From: a virus
Virus record (IMG/VR): IMGVR_UViG_3300028553_001580
Span: 1-64,000 of that record
Length of the DNA: 64,000 bases
Reading direction: 5' to 3' (one strand)
The translations under genes were made by a program, and so were the position numbers. This document shows positions 40,234 to 49,261 of this stretch, in pieces; position 1 is the first letter of the stretch; each line of letters begins with the position of its first letter. Under the pieces are notes generated by a model. That model was given only the letters and a program-made list of their open reading frames with translations, did not search any database and was not told the origin of the DNA.

Positions 40234-40977
40234 TTAATTATTATTTATTCTTCTAATGGTACTTAAATATAAAACTTTATATTTTTTTAAGTATGTTCTT
40301 ATTTCTTTTGTTGAAAGATTTGTCATTTCACGAAGTGATAATAAAACAATATTTTTATTGAACTTATTATTATCATTTCCTATAAAAATGTTACCATAAT
40401 TTTCAAATAATTCAATGAGTGCGCTTCCCAACTTATACTCACCATCATGCATTGAAGTTGTTTTTACATGTTCTTTCAGGTCATTAAGAAATATATCAAT
40501 AATTTTTTCAGCATCCATTTTCTCAAATTCTAAATAATAAACCATATCTGGTCTATTTTCTAATGTTGCTGATATATCTTCGTAAGACACCCTTCTATTT
40601 GTTTCCTTTTGGTCTTTTTGTATTTGACCCATAAGGTAATTTTTACAAATAGTACCAAAGTATGAATACGCTTTTTTGTTTTTAGCAGGTTTAAACTTAT
40701 CCACTTTAGTTATCAAAAAAGAATGCGTATCAGTGTGTAAATCCCTATACTCCATATCTTTTCGATATAACTTATAACGTCTGATAATAGATTCAATCAT
40801 TTTATCTAACGGTTCTTTAAGAAATTTATTATATATTTCTTCTTTTTCTAATTGGGTTTCGGCGGTGATATAATTTTTCACCGCCTCTTCCTCTCTAACA
40901 TCAAAATAATTTTTACTTTTTTTTTCTGTCTTTTGCTTTTCTTCTAAATTGTTGGGGTTTGTCTCCTCCAAAAACAT
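40234..40977 (-). CDS. Late-transcription sigma factor (gp55-like)
   Basis: 247 residues. The core 'FLKEPLDKMIESIIRRYKLYRKDMEYRDLHTDTHSFLITKVDKFKP' with 'KAYSYFGTICKNYLMGQIQKDQKE' corresponds to sigma region 2 as found in T4 gp55 and other phage late sigma factors. The C-terminal 'EMTNLSTKEIRTYLKKYKVLYLSTIRR' could be a reduced DNA-binding helix pair. It would direct host RNA polymerase to late promoters, most likely the TATTTAT boxes of this window (inference). It overlaps the upstream glycosyltransferase gene by 1 nt, so it is co-expressed with glycan genes. Confidence 0.8.
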   Translation of the reverse strand: MFLEETNPNNLEEKQKTEKKSKNYFDVREEEAVKNYITAETQLEKEEIYNKFLKEPLDKMIESIIRRYKLYRKDMEYRDLHTDTHSFLITKVDKFKPAKNKKAYSYFGTICKNYLMGQIQKDQKETNRRVSYEDISATLENRPDMVYYLEFEKMDAEKIIDIFLNDLKEHVKTTSMHDGEYKLGSALIELFENYGNIFIGNDNNKFNKNIVLLSLREMTNLSTKEIRTYLKKYKVLYLSTIRRINNN

Positions 40978-41789
40978 TATACACTTTGCGGTTCAAATTT
41001 TATGTTTCTATCGGTCGTAAAGAAATGTTCTTTTTTGGCCGACTCAATCCAAAAAGATACCTCATCATCTGTAATTTTATTTTCTCCGTTTTTGTATTTC
41101 CAAAATATTGAACCTGGTCTTAAGTTCATATGTTTGTACCCAATTCTTGGGATTGTCATAATTTTAACAGAATTATATGTCAATCTTAAAAGGTATTCAT
41201 AAACAAATGTTAATTTCATACTTGGTTTAAAACCTCCGTTATCTTCAAATACTGATTTTCTAATAACCATTCCACTTGATTGGAAGTTTTGATAATTTAA
41301 TAATGTGTCATTATTTAAATAACCAATTTCTGAATTCATACTTACTGCAAATGTTGCTTCATTAGTAAACCCAACAAATACTCCTTTCTCGTCTGTGTCA
41401 ATTACAATTGGTAAAAACGCATCTACCTCAGGATAAGCCTTTTCATATCTATCAAAGTTTTTAAACCAAATTGTTGAATACTCGTCGTCAAATTCTAAAA
41501 TGGAAATCCAACTACTTTTAGCGTGTTTTACTCCAATATTAATCTGTGAACAAAAATCAAATTCATTTTCGTTTTCAACTAATGTCACAGTAAGACCACT
41601 GAAATCAAAATTATCAAGTGTATTTTTCAACAACTCTTCTCCTGAATGTACAATTACAAGTTCATTAATTGGTTTAGTTTGTGATTGAATTGAAATGATT
41701 GCTCGATTAAATAAATCATTGAACATTACATTTTTTGCCGAATCTATTGGTAAAATTACCGATACATCTAATTTTTCTAAGTTTTCCAT
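40977..41789 (-). CDS. Family 2 glycosyltransferase
   Basis: 270 residues, GT-A fold: 'LDVSVILPIDSAKN' start, 'RAIISIQSQTKPINELVIVHSG', donor-metal site 'ISILEFDDEYS' in the DxD position, and 'GGFKPSMKLTFVYEYLLRL' acceptor-side region. Transfers an activated sugar, substrate unknown. First of the 41-57 kb glycan cluster (in map order). No membrane span, so it acts in the cytoplasm. Confidence 0.75.
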   Translation of the reverse strand: MENLEKLDVSVILPIDSAKNVMFNDLFNRAIISIQSQTKPINELVIVHSGEELLKNTLDNFDFSGLTVTLVENENEFDFCSQINIGVKHAKSSWISILEFDDEYSTIWFKNFDRYEKAYPEVDAFLPIVIDTDEKGVFVGFTNEATFAVSMNSEIGYLNNDTLLNYQNFQSSGMVIRKSVFEDNGGFKPSMKLTFVYEYLLRLTYNSVKIMTIPRIGYKHMNLRPGSIFWKYKNGENKITDDEVSFWIESAKKEHFFTTDRNIKFEPQSV

Positions 41790-41793
41790 ATTT

Positions 41794-42858
41794 TTAATTT
41801 TCTTCAGTTATTTTTAATTTTTCCAATTGTTGACTAAACATTTCTTTTCTTACTTGAAAATATTCATTAAATAATGTTTCCACTTTTTCATCAAACAAAG
41901 GTTTGTTTTGAAACTTTTCTCCCGTTTCAGTCATATTAGTGTATAAATCTTCACTAATATTATCTTCAAGCCAGTTTTGTGAAAAGTTTGCCAAAATATC
42001 AATAACCTCATTAAAAGAGTAAGTCCAAACACCATTATTTTCATTCATCCAATCAGGTTTTAAGTTTGGAACCACACCAATTACCGGTGTATTTGAAATC
42101 ATACTTTCAATTGGGAAAGTACCAAATCCAGATTCTCTATCAATCCAAACAGATACAAAAGACTCTTTTAAAAATTTAGAAAAGTCTGTTTGACTAATGT
42201 TTTTCATATCACGAAAAGTAAACCATCTATATTGTGGATATTTCATATAGAAACTTTTAATGATTTTTGCAGTATCTCTTGGTTCTCTACAATGAATAGA
42301 AACGATTGGTTTAGAAGGTTTTTCTTTTTTTGTGAAAATTTCAGAAACAACAGGTTCAACAATATCAACACTAACGTTTTTAAATACTGAACGAATATAT
42401 TCTTTTTGGAATTCAGATGTTGTAATACATTTTATAAATCCATAATTAGCCCAAGAAATACCAGGAGGTAATGTTTCCAACATATAATCATAAGCTTGAC
42501 ATAATACTAATTTACCACAAGGATAGTTCTTTAATTGTTCCATAACGTGAGCGTATAGCTCAGGAATAACAACAAAGTCTTCAGGTGAAATTGGAAGGTT
42601 CTGACCTTCAATAGGTAAATGTTCAATTTCCATATACTCTTTTCCTAACCATTCTTCAACTCCTTGGTAGTCTTTTGTTTCGTGAATCATTTTCACATTA
42701 AATCCTTTATTTCTTAATGACATTGCCATTTGATAAATGTAAGCAATACCCGCTTTAGGATTTCCTTTAGTATCCTGTACTAAAAAATAAATTCTAGCAG
42801 ATTTGTCCCCAAGTTTTTCAACCGAGGTTTCGATTTTTTTGATTTTGTCTAATTCCAT
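41794..42858 (-). CDS. GT4-like glycosyltransferase
   Basis: 354 residues, GT-B fold: 'ARIYFLVQDTKGNPKAGIAYIY' N-terminal loop, and the C-terminal donor site 'IDRESGFGTFPIESMISNTPVIG' with the E-x7-E arrangement of GT4 enzymes. 'IVSIHCREPRDTAKIIKSF' replaces the usual G-R-x-x-x-K-G motif, so donor use may differ. Between a GT2 gene and a hypothetical gene, with 4- and 3-nt gaps. Confidence 0.75.
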   Translation of the reverse strand: MELDKIKKIETSVEKLGDKSARIYFLVQDTKGNPKAGIAYIYQMAMSLRNKGFNVKMIHETKDYQGVEEWLGKEYMEIEHLPIEGQNLPISPEDFVVIPELYAHVMEQLKNYPCGKLVLCQAYDYMLETLPPGISWANYGFIKCITTSEFQKEYIRSVFKNVSVDIVEPVVSEIFTKKEKPSKPIVSIHCREPRDTAKIIKSFYMKYPQYRWFTFRDMKNISQTDFSKFLKESFVSVWIDRESGFGTFPIESMISNTPVIGVVPNLKPDWMNENNGVWTYSFNEVIDILANFSQNWLEDNISEDLYTNMTETGEKFQNKPLFDEKVETLFNEYFQVRKEMFSQQLEKLKITEEN

Positions 42859-42861
42859 TTT

Positions 42862-43164
42862 TTATAACTTTTTTATTATGTTGTTTATTAATAGTGTATT
42901 AAATGCAAACTTAAAAGGGATTGATAAATTTTTAGCACTGTGAATACCCAAATTTTCATCAAGTTCTTCTCTTTCTGATAATATAACATCTATTAAATTT
43001 TTATATACTTCCCACTTTGCAACACTTATATGTGGTTCATTTTGACCATCAATCTCAATTGATTCTAACGTATATGGGATTGCTATTTTATTATCAATTT
43101 CTTGTACGTCAATATAATACTGTTCTCCTAAAAATTCTAACATATTCCTAATTTTTGTAAACAT
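42862..43164 (-). CDS. Hypothetical protein
   Basis: 100 residues starting MFTKIRNMLEFLGEQYYIDVQEID; a small mixed alpha-beta protein. It starts 28 nt inside the end of the HAD-like gene, so the two are coupled. No family recognised. Confidence 0.55.
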   Translation of the reverse strand: MFTKIRNMLEFLGEQYYIDVQEIDNKIAIPYTLESIEIDGQNEPHISVAKWEVYKNLIDVILSEREELDENLGIHSAKNLSIPFKFAFNTLLINNIIKKL

Positions 43165-43787
43165 TCATCTAACTCACCAAGTGAACTGATTTCGTGTTTT
43201 GATTTATTTTTTTTGTTATAATCAGTTTTAAATTTAATTATAACTTTATCTGATGGGTGTTCATCAATTAAGTTTGGGTTTGCGGTTATTAAAATATCAA
43301 CCTCATCCCATATGGAGTTTTTAGTTGTATCTGAATAAAATTTTACTTTTTCTAATTGACATCCAAACTTTGATAAAAAGAAAAGAGTTGCCGGTTTTGA
43401 TTTACCTATTTCATCTGACAATATTAAAAAGTCATTACTGTTTCTATATTTAATATAAACATCATTTAGTGTATGAAAAGTATGCATCTCTGTAGATTCA
43501 GCATGACCAAAAATTTGCATTGCAAACTCTTGATATAAAAAATCATATAATTCGTCTTCTGATTTAAAGGCAAAATGGGACATCAAATTTAAACTGTCCA
43601 CATTTTCTAATAACTTATATTCAAAAGATTCATTTTCAACAATAGATTCAGTATTTCCCGATGAATCCAACATAAATGTTTTTTCTTCGGAATTATTTTC
43701 AATCATAAATTTTTCATAAGTTTGGCGTATTTTACCTAAAGTATTTCTTAAAACACCATTAACTTCAATCCCGATTTTCTTCGTCAT
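43137..43787 (-). CDS. HAD-fold-like protein with degenerate catalytic motif
   Basis: 216 residues. The start 'KKIGIEVNGVLRNT' is laid out like HAD motif I (DxDGVLRD), but both aspartates are changed (E and N). Later 'DFLILSDEIGKSKPATLFFLSKFG' and 'VKFYSDTTKNSIWDEVDILITANP' resemble motifs II-IV and the 5' nucleotidase-type layout. If the alignment is right it cannot form the phospho-Asp intermediate and would be a binding or regulatory protein. It overlaps phoH by 23 nt. Hypothetical match based on pattern. Confidence 0.5.
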   Translation of the reverse strand: MTKKIGIEVNGVLRNTLGKIRQTYEKFMIENNSEEKTFMLDSSGNTESIVENESFEYKLLENVDSLNLMSHFAFKSEDELYDFLYQEFAMQIFGHAESTEMHTFHTLNDVYIKYRNSNDFLILSDEIGKSKPATLFFLSKFGCQLEKVKFYSDTTKNSIWDEVDILITANPNLIDEHPSDKVIIKFKTDYNKKNKSKHEISSLGELDECLQKLGIC

Positions 43788-44499
43788 ACCTTTCTAGAAT
43801 TTTACCAATAAGTGGATTTCTAACGTTTTTAGCATTTCTAAAGTCATATATACCAATGTCATTAACATTTTGAAACCTTTGAAGTGCGTCGTATAACCCT
43901 GATTGTTTTTTATCTTTATATCGGTCAGTTTGTTCTAAATCCCCCGATATAAAAAATTTACTATTATAACCAATCCTTGTCAATAGTAATTTAATTTGGT
44001 TTGGGGTTGCATTTTGTGCTTCTTCAAAAATTAAAATAGAATTATCGATATTCATTCCTCGCATATATGCCAATGCAAACACTTCAATAATTTCAGCCTC
44101 TTTTAGTTTTTCTCTTGTATCTTTCCCAATAATTTTATTTAATAGGTAATAAGATGGAAAAATATATGGGTCCAATTTTTCTTCCAAATTACCAGGTAAA
44201 CTACCTAACTTTTCTTCTGCTTCAACCGCCGGCCTTACAATTATAATTTTTTCGTAAGTGTTAGTTGGGTCCATAAGTAAATCAACAGCAGCTTTCATTG
44301 CTATGTAACTTTTACCAACACCTGCAGGACCTGAACAAATTGTAATTTGACTACTTACTAATATGTCGTAGTAGTCTTTTTGGTTATCAGATAAAAATTT
44401 ACTTTTTTGTTTTCTTTTTATTACTGAATTAATAAAGTCTTTTTTTGTAAAAGACTGCGGTATAACAGGTTCATCTGTTGTTGTTTTTTTTCTTGTCAT
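43765..44499 (-). CDS. phoH: PhoH-like ATPase
   Basis: 244 residues. Walker A 'ICSGPAGVGKSYIAMKAAV', 'IIVRPAVEAEEKLGSLPGNLEEKLDPY', Walker B 'ILIFEEAQNATPNQIKLLLTRIG' and 'FISGDLEQTDR' are the PhoH signature, covering the full ATPase domain. PhoH proteins are common in large marine phages. They are RNA-helicase-like or nuclease-linked ATPases whose role in infection is unsettled. Next to gmd with a 1-nt gap. Confidence 0.9.
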   Translation of the reverse strand: MTRKKTTTDEPVIPQSFTKKDFINSVIKRKQKSKFLSDNQKDYYDILVSSQITICSGPAGVGKSYIAMKAAVDLLMDPTNTYEKIIIVRPAVEAEEKLGSLPGNLEEKLDPYIFPSYYLLNKIIGKDTREKLKEAEIIEVFALAYMRGMNIDNSILIFEEAQNATPNQIKLLLTRIGYNSKFFISGDLEQTDRYKDKKQSGLYDALQRFQNVNDIGIYDFRNAKNVRNPLIGKILERYDEENRD

Positions 44500-44500
44500 A

Positions 44501-45487
44501 TTATAATATTTTTTTGTTCAATAGTTTCTCCATCCACCCATCAATCATGTTATCCATTAATGATTCAAAACTATATTCTGGTTCCCATCCTAAAACTGTT
44601 CTAATTTTTGTGGAGTCTCCTTTTAAGTATTTTAACTCCTCTGACCTTAAAAACTTTTCATTTTGAGTTACATATTTTGTATAGTCCAAATCAAGTTTTT
44701 TAAATACATATTCAACCATTTCTCTTACGGAGTGTGTAGTCATTGTTGAAACAACAAAATCATCAGGATTTTCGTGGTTGACTATCATGTGCATAGCCCT
44801 TACATAATCTTTTGAGTGACCCCAATCTCTATATGAATCCATATTACCTAATTCTAATTTGTTAGTTAAACCTAATTTGATTTCTACCGCAGTTTTAACA
44901 ACTTTATTTGTAACAAAATTAGAACCACGTCTTGGGGATTCGTGGTTGAAAAGAATACCGTTACAGGCGTGTAGATTGTATGCGTTTCTATAGTTCCTAA
45001 CAATATTATATCCAAATACTTTAGAACAACCATAAGGGGATACAGGATTCATTGGTGTTGTTTCTCTTTGGAACCCATCGGAGTCAACCGAATTTCCAAA
45101 CATTTCAGAAGAGCTGGCTTGATAGAATTTAGCAGTTGGACATGAACGTCTGTAGGCTTCTAATATGTTTAAGATACCAATCGCATTTGTTTGAACGGTA
45201 AATTGTGGGATATCAAAACTAATTCTAACATGGCTTTGAGCGGCAAGATTATAGATTTCATCTGGTTGGATTTGGTCTAATAACTTTTCTAATCCGCCTT
45301 GGTCTAATAAATCTCCGTAGTGAATATTGACTTTGTTTCTTACCTCATCTGAAAACCTACTTTGTTGTGATTCTACACTTGAATTTCTTCTTATAATTCC
45401 GTGCACTTCATATCCTAATTCTAAAAGATATTCAGTTAAATATGAACCATCTTGTCCATTAATTCCTGTGATAAATGCTTTTTTCAT
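44501..45487 (-). CDS. gmd: GDP-mannose 4,6-dehydratase
   Basis: 328 residues, extended SDR fold. NADP-binding 'AFITGINGQDGSYLTEYLL', 'RRNSSVESQQSRF', 'YNLAAQSHVRISFD', catalytic 'ASSSEMFG' and 'SPYGCSKVFGYNIVRNYR' (Tyr-x3-Lys), 'GILFNHESPRRGSNFVTNK'. Converts GDP-mannose to GDP-4-keto-6-deoxymannose, the precursor of GDP-fucose, GDP-rhamnose and GDP-perosamine. Usual length is about 340-370, so a little short at the C-terminus. It is followed on the pathway by the aminotransferase next door. Confidence 0.95.
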   Translation of the reverse strand: MKKAFITGINGQDGSYLTEYLLELGYEVHGIIRRNSSVESQQSRFSDEVRNKVNIHYGDLLDQGGLEKLLDQIQPDEIYNLAAQSHVRISFDIPQFTVQTNAIGILNILEAYRRSCPTAKFYQASSSEMFGNSVDSDGFQRETTPMNPVSPYGCSKVFGYNIVRNYRNAYNLHACNGILFNHESPRRGSNFVTNKVVKTAVEIKLGLTNKLELGNMDSYRDWGHSKDYVRAMHMIVNHENPDDFVVSTMTTHSVREMVEYVFKKLDLDYTKYVTQNEKFLRSEELKYLKGDSTKIRTVLGWEPEYSFESLMDNMIDGWMEKLLNKKIL

Positions 45488-45519
45488 TTTTTGTTTTTAT
45501 TTTTATATTTTTAGTTCTT

Positions 45520-46962
45520 TTATTTTAATAAGTCAAGCTTGGAAAACACTTTACTTGCATCAACATATGTTGTGTGATTTCCGGTATCTTCATTAACGTT
45601 CGGAACGTTATCCATTAAAATAATACCTCTAGCGGCATCTTCTGGTGTCATATACATGTGATACCCAAGCATTTTAATATGGTTTTCATCGGTATATGGT
45701 GTTGTTAAATCTCTACCGTCATATGAGGCCAATTTGAGCCATTTATAAGACTCTAAACTATCGGTTAAAATAATACCACCTTTACCTATTGGTACTCTTT
45801 TTTTTAATTGGAATGATACTATTTGTAATGCATTACCCCCAACATACATATTTTTGGTCCATCTAACCGCACCATCCCAAACTCTAGAACCTTTAAGTTG
45901 GTAAACACCGGACCACTCCAAGTCTTCGAATTCTACTTTATTTCCTGCTTGTATGATTTGCATAGGTGCGGAAATGTATGTCATTTTTGGTATGGTAAGG
46001 GTAGAGTCTTTTTCTAGCTCACCAATCGATTGTAAATATTTTAAAGCTAAAAATAATCCGTGAGAACAACAATCAACCGTTACCGCATATTTGCAACCGG
46101 CAAAATTGGCGACTTTAGTTTCAAAAATGTCAATCACATCTCTAGGGTCCGCCCAATTATACCCTAATTCTTTTAATTGGTCTAACTCCGGTCTTTGCAT
46201 GTGTTTTGGTACCCGACCAATTGGCCAACTATCATATTTGACTTCATTTGATATATTTGGAATTGAGTCAATAACTTCTTTAGAAACTCTAACATCTTCA
46301 ATATCGTAAGATTTGATGATGTTTATGTAGTTGTTGTTATCTATTTCATTTAAAAACAATCCCCCTGTAAAACTATTTGGTTGAATATTTAATTCCCAAA
46401 TGTCATAAAATTCAGTTGTTTTAACCAAAGTGGCACCTTTATCATAGGTAGTCTTAATGGCAATAAAACAAACTTTAAAGTTTTTGAAATTATGAACAGT
46501 TTGTAACAACCCAACCATTTTTTCTAGTTGTTGAATTGTTGGTGCATTTTCCCAAGTATTGTATGTGTAATTGAATAATGTATTAAAATTAACTAATTTT
46601 TTAAATCTTTGGTGGCACTTAATAAAATGACTTTTATCTTTTTCATTATTTAAGTTGTGGTGCGGAAATAATGCGTTGTCCATACTTACAGTTTCATCAT
46701 AAAAACGATTTGCCGTTCTTAAGGAGTTTGGTAAGCGAACTCCGGTTTCTGGGTCGATTGTCAATACGTTACATTCAACGGTCACATTATTTTCAGGTTT
46801 TAATAATTCTTTAAAATCATCGGCAATTATATGGTTTATAATTTCAATTTTAGATGTGTTCATAAAATCAAAAAATCCAGAAAACTCTCTATAGTTGTAA
46901 TGTTTCAAAATTTCAGAATTTTGACATCTACTACCTAAACTGTGTATTGTATTAAATTTCAT
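45520..46962 (-). CDS. DUF1796-like domain fused to DegT/DnrJ-type aminotransferase
   Basis: 480 residues. Residues 1-215 ('NTIHSLGSRCQNSEILKHYNYREFSGFFDFM') match DUF1796, a papain-like predicted peptidase or transferase fold seen in polysaccharide loci. Residues about 240-475 are a PLP-dependent sugar aminotransferase of the DegT/DnrJ/EryC1 type: 'FAGCKYAVTVDCCSHGLFLALKYL', 'IPKMTYISAPMQIIQAG', and 'QIVSFQLKKRVPIGKGGII' holding the PLP lysine. With the neighbouring dehydratase it could make GDP-perosamine or a related 4-amino sugar (inference). The fusion is unusual. Confidence 0.75.
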   Translation of the reverse strand: MKFNTIHSLGSRCQNSEILKHYNYREFSGFFDFMNTSKIEIINHIIADDFKELLKPENNVTVECNVLTIDPETGVRLPNSLRTANRFYDETVSMDNALFPHHNLNNEKDKSHFIKCHQRFKKLVNFNTLFNYTYNTWENAPTIQQLEKMVGLLQTVHNFKNFKVCFIAIKTTYDKGATLVKTTEFYDIWELNIQPNSFTGGLFLNEIDNNNYINIIKSYDIEDVRVSKEVIDSIPNISNEVKYDSWPIGRVPKHMQRPELDQLKELGYNWADPRDVIDIFETKVANFAGCKYAVTVDCCSHGLFLALKYLQSIGELEKDSTLTIPKMTYISAPMQIIQAGNKVEFEDLEWSGVYQLKGSRVWDGAVRWTKNMYVGGNALQIVSFQLKKRVPIGKGGIILTDSLESYKWLKLASYDGRDLTTPYTDENHIKMLGYHMYMTPEDAARGIILMDNVPNVNEDTGNHTTYVDASKVFSKLDLLK

Positions 46963-47758
46963 TTTTAATGTATTTTAAATATATATAATCTTCGGCGACC
47001 AATAAATCTTTCGCCCTTTTAAAGTTGTCTATGACTGCATTTATTTTTGAATTATATAAATCAAAAGATAAATCTTCAATTTTAAATTCTTCATTTAATA
47101 CAATAATACCATCTTTGTTGAAAAAATCACCTATGTTGGGTATTCCGTAATAAACTGGTATAGTTCCAGTCATAAAACAATCAGTAATTTTTTCAGTAAA
47201 CATATTCGAATAAGTCCCATTTTCCATTGTGATAGAAAAACAATAATCTCTTAAACCATCTTCTTTGTTTGATAATTCTCTAAAACCTCTACCATAATGG
47301 TCACATTGGTTTGAAAATTTATTAATCATTTGTTGTCTAAAAACGTGTTCACTACATATTACTTTATTAGATGCAATCATTGAAACTATTTTTGTTTTTT
47401 TGTAAATTTCACCTTCATTAATAAATGATTTGCCGCTACATTGAGTTAATGCAAAAATATCAGAATATTTGGCTAACTCTACATCGTGTGTGAATACCAA
47501 AATAAAGTTTTGTTTTAAATAATCAACATTATTTTTAGCCCATTCATATAAATCGTTAATTATTGTTTTTGATTCAGATAACCATCCATAATTTTTTGTA
47601 TTTGGATTAGTTGGTGACGTTAACCCTTGGTCAACATAGATTGATATTGGTGCCGTTTGAACACCTTTGACCCATTTTATGTATAATGGGTCAAAACCTG
47701 ATGTTGATGGGCTGTGTTGGAAACCACCACCTATTAAATTAATTTCTTGTCTGTTCAT
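46952..47758 (-). CDS. GT10-like (alpha-1,3-fucosyltransferase family) glycosyltransferase
   Basis: 268 residues. The C-terminal 'YCFSITMENGTYSNMFTEKITDCFMTGTIPVYYGIPNIGDFFN' region (with the donor-binding N-x-Y-S-x-x-x-T-E-K-I pattern) is the GT10 hallmark. The N-terminal half is shorter than in bacterial FucTs. The likely donor is GDP-fucose or another GDP-6-deoxy sugar, matching gmd. Overlaps both neighbours (11 and 20 nt), so part of a tight operon. Confidence 0.75.
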   Translation of the reverse strand: MNRQEINLIGGGFQHSPSTSGFDPLYIKWVKGVQTAPISIYVDQGLTSPTNPNTKNYGWLSESKTIINDLYEWAKNNVDYLKQNFILVFTHDVELAKYSDIFALTQCSGKSFINEGEIYKKTKIVSMIASNKVICSEHVFRQQMINKFSNQCDHYGRGFRELSNKEDGLRDYCFSITMENGTYSNMFTEKITDCFMTGTIPVYYGIPNIGDFFNKDGIIVLNEEFKIEDLSFDLYNSKINAVIDNFKRAKDLLVAEDYIYLKYIKNEI

Positions 47759-48437
47759 CTATATATTTTGAAAAGGCCTTAATCAATAGTGGCATCGCCT
47801 CTTGTGATAAGTGTATGTCATCCATAATGAATTTTGGGTCCGTTGTCCCATCCGGTAACATTAGAGATTTTGATATATCTACAAAAGGTATATTGTTTTC
47901 AATACATTTATTATTTAGATAACTATTAAAAATCAACGTCATATTATTTCTAAAAACGACTTCACCATAGTCAATCGGTGTTTGTCTACCAACAGATGAT
48001 GCCGGTGACCCATAAACACCCACATTAATACCTTTGTTTTTTAAATATAAAACTGTTTCCATATACCTATCAATACAAATTTTAATACCTTCTTCAAAAG
48101 TAATACCTTGTCTATCAGCATTAAATCCAATGTGGTTTCTTATGTCTATTTCACCAAAACACGTAAAAACATAATCTTTTTCACTAACACCATATTCTAA
48201 TATTGCTTGTTCTATTCTTGGTAATTTATCAAAAGAATTATATGCAGTATTTGACCCAATTTTGATAGGACAAAAATACGGTATTCTTTGTTCAAAACGA
48301 TTAATTAAAGGTCTTAATTGACCCGAAGACAGTGTGTAACACGTCCCAAATTCTGGTTGAATGTGCCTCAACCCATCATGTGTCTTATCGGTGCCCGAAA
48401 AAACTGAAACATGACTATCACCAATTATATAAATCAT
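47739..48437 (-). CDS. SGNH/GDSL-type hydrolase or O-acyl-modifying protein
   Basis: 232 residues. Block I 'YIIGDSHVSVFSGT' (GDS with catalytic Ser), block III-like 'FTCFGEIDIRNHIG', and C-terminal 'IMDDIHLSQEAMPLL' with the Asp-x-x-His pair. These give a full SGNH catalytic set. Such enzymes remove or move acyl groups on sugars; a role in acetylating or deacetylating the phage glycan fits the acetyltransferase at 49251. No signal peptide. Confidence 0.75.
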   Translation of the reverse strand: MIYIIGDSHVSVFSGTDKTHDGLRHIQPEFGTCYTLSSGQLRPLINRFEQRIPYFCPIKIGSNTAYNSFDKLPRIEQAILEYGVSEKDYVFTCFGEIDIRNHIGFNADRQGITFEEGIKICIDRYMETVLYLKNKGINVGVYGSPASSVGRQTPIDYGEVVFRNNMTLIFNSYLNNKCIENNIPFVDISKSLMLPDGTTDPKFIMDDIHLSQEAMPLLIKAFSKYIDEQTRN

Positions 48438-49261
48438 ACTCTATAAACTTGTTTTATGTTTTCTGCTAAAATACTAGCAATAATAGATACTGAAGAAACA
48501 TCTGCCTTTAACATATAATCACATTTTGCTAATGTAAATATTTCTTGAATACACTCAATACCTAGTTTGTATTTGTGTTGTTCTCTATTCCCAATAAACC
48601 TATCATATGGGTGTAGGTGAGGGTTCTGTTCATCTGCTCTGAACATATCTTTATAATATATAACGGGTATTTTAACACTTTCTTTTATGTTTTTTATTAT
48701 CGTACCGTCATCTGTTGCTAAAAAAATCTGTTTTATTTCTGGTTTTTCAACCAAAATATTATTTATTTTGTCAAGGTATTTGTCAATAGTTGAAACATTA
48801 TGATAATGTTTCATGTCTGTTAATCTAACTTGAACACCTAAAGTAGTCTTTCCCTCAATATTATTAACATAAAAGTCTTCTAACATTTCTTTCAAATAAG
48901 TCTTTAATTGAAACGAATTGTAAAATTTATTTTTCAATTCAATGAAGTTTTGCGGATACATAAACATTTCTCTGTCCTCATAATTTATCTTAGCAGAAAT
49001 CAGACTATTCATGTTGGTGAATGCCTCACCTTCATTTATTTTTGTTTGCTCAAAGTAATATTCCCAACAATTATTTGTGTTGTGAATAGTTGAGCCAATT
49101 TCCGTACAAACACATTCATTTGTTTCCATATCAACGTGTAACTTATCATCTAAATTTATATGTGTTAAAGCGTTTAACGTAATAAATATGTTACCAGCAA
49201 AACCAACGCCAGCAAACTGGTGTGATGGTGATATTTTTACAAATTGTAAATTATATTTCAT
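48434..49261 (-). CDS. Fucosyltransferase-like protein (GT23/NodZ style), paralog 1
   Basis: 275 residues. 'TTLGVQVRLTDMKHYHNVSTIDKYLDKI' corresponds to the Arg-containing GDP-binding motif (HxRxTD-like) of alpha-1,6- and protein O-fucosyltransferases, and the ending 'VSSVSIIASILAENIKQVYRV' is the donor-side region. The protein at 50356 has the same layout and an almost identical end (NIKQVFKI), so the two are paralogs. Both the fold assignment and the donor are tentative. Confidence 0.6.
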   Translation of the reverse strand: MKYNLQFVKISPSHQFAGVGFAGNIFITLNALTHINLDDKLHVDMETNECVCTEIGSTIHNTNNCWEYYFEQTKINEGEAFTNMNSLISAKINYEDREMFMYPQNFIELKNKFYNSFQLKTYLKEMLEDFYVNNIEGKTTLGVQVRLTDMKHYHNVSTIDKYLDKINNILVEKPEIKQIFLATDDGTIIKNIKESVKIPVIYYKDMFRADEQNPHLHPYDRFIGNREQHKYKLGIECIQEIFTLAKCDYMLKADVSSVSIIASILAENIKQVYRV

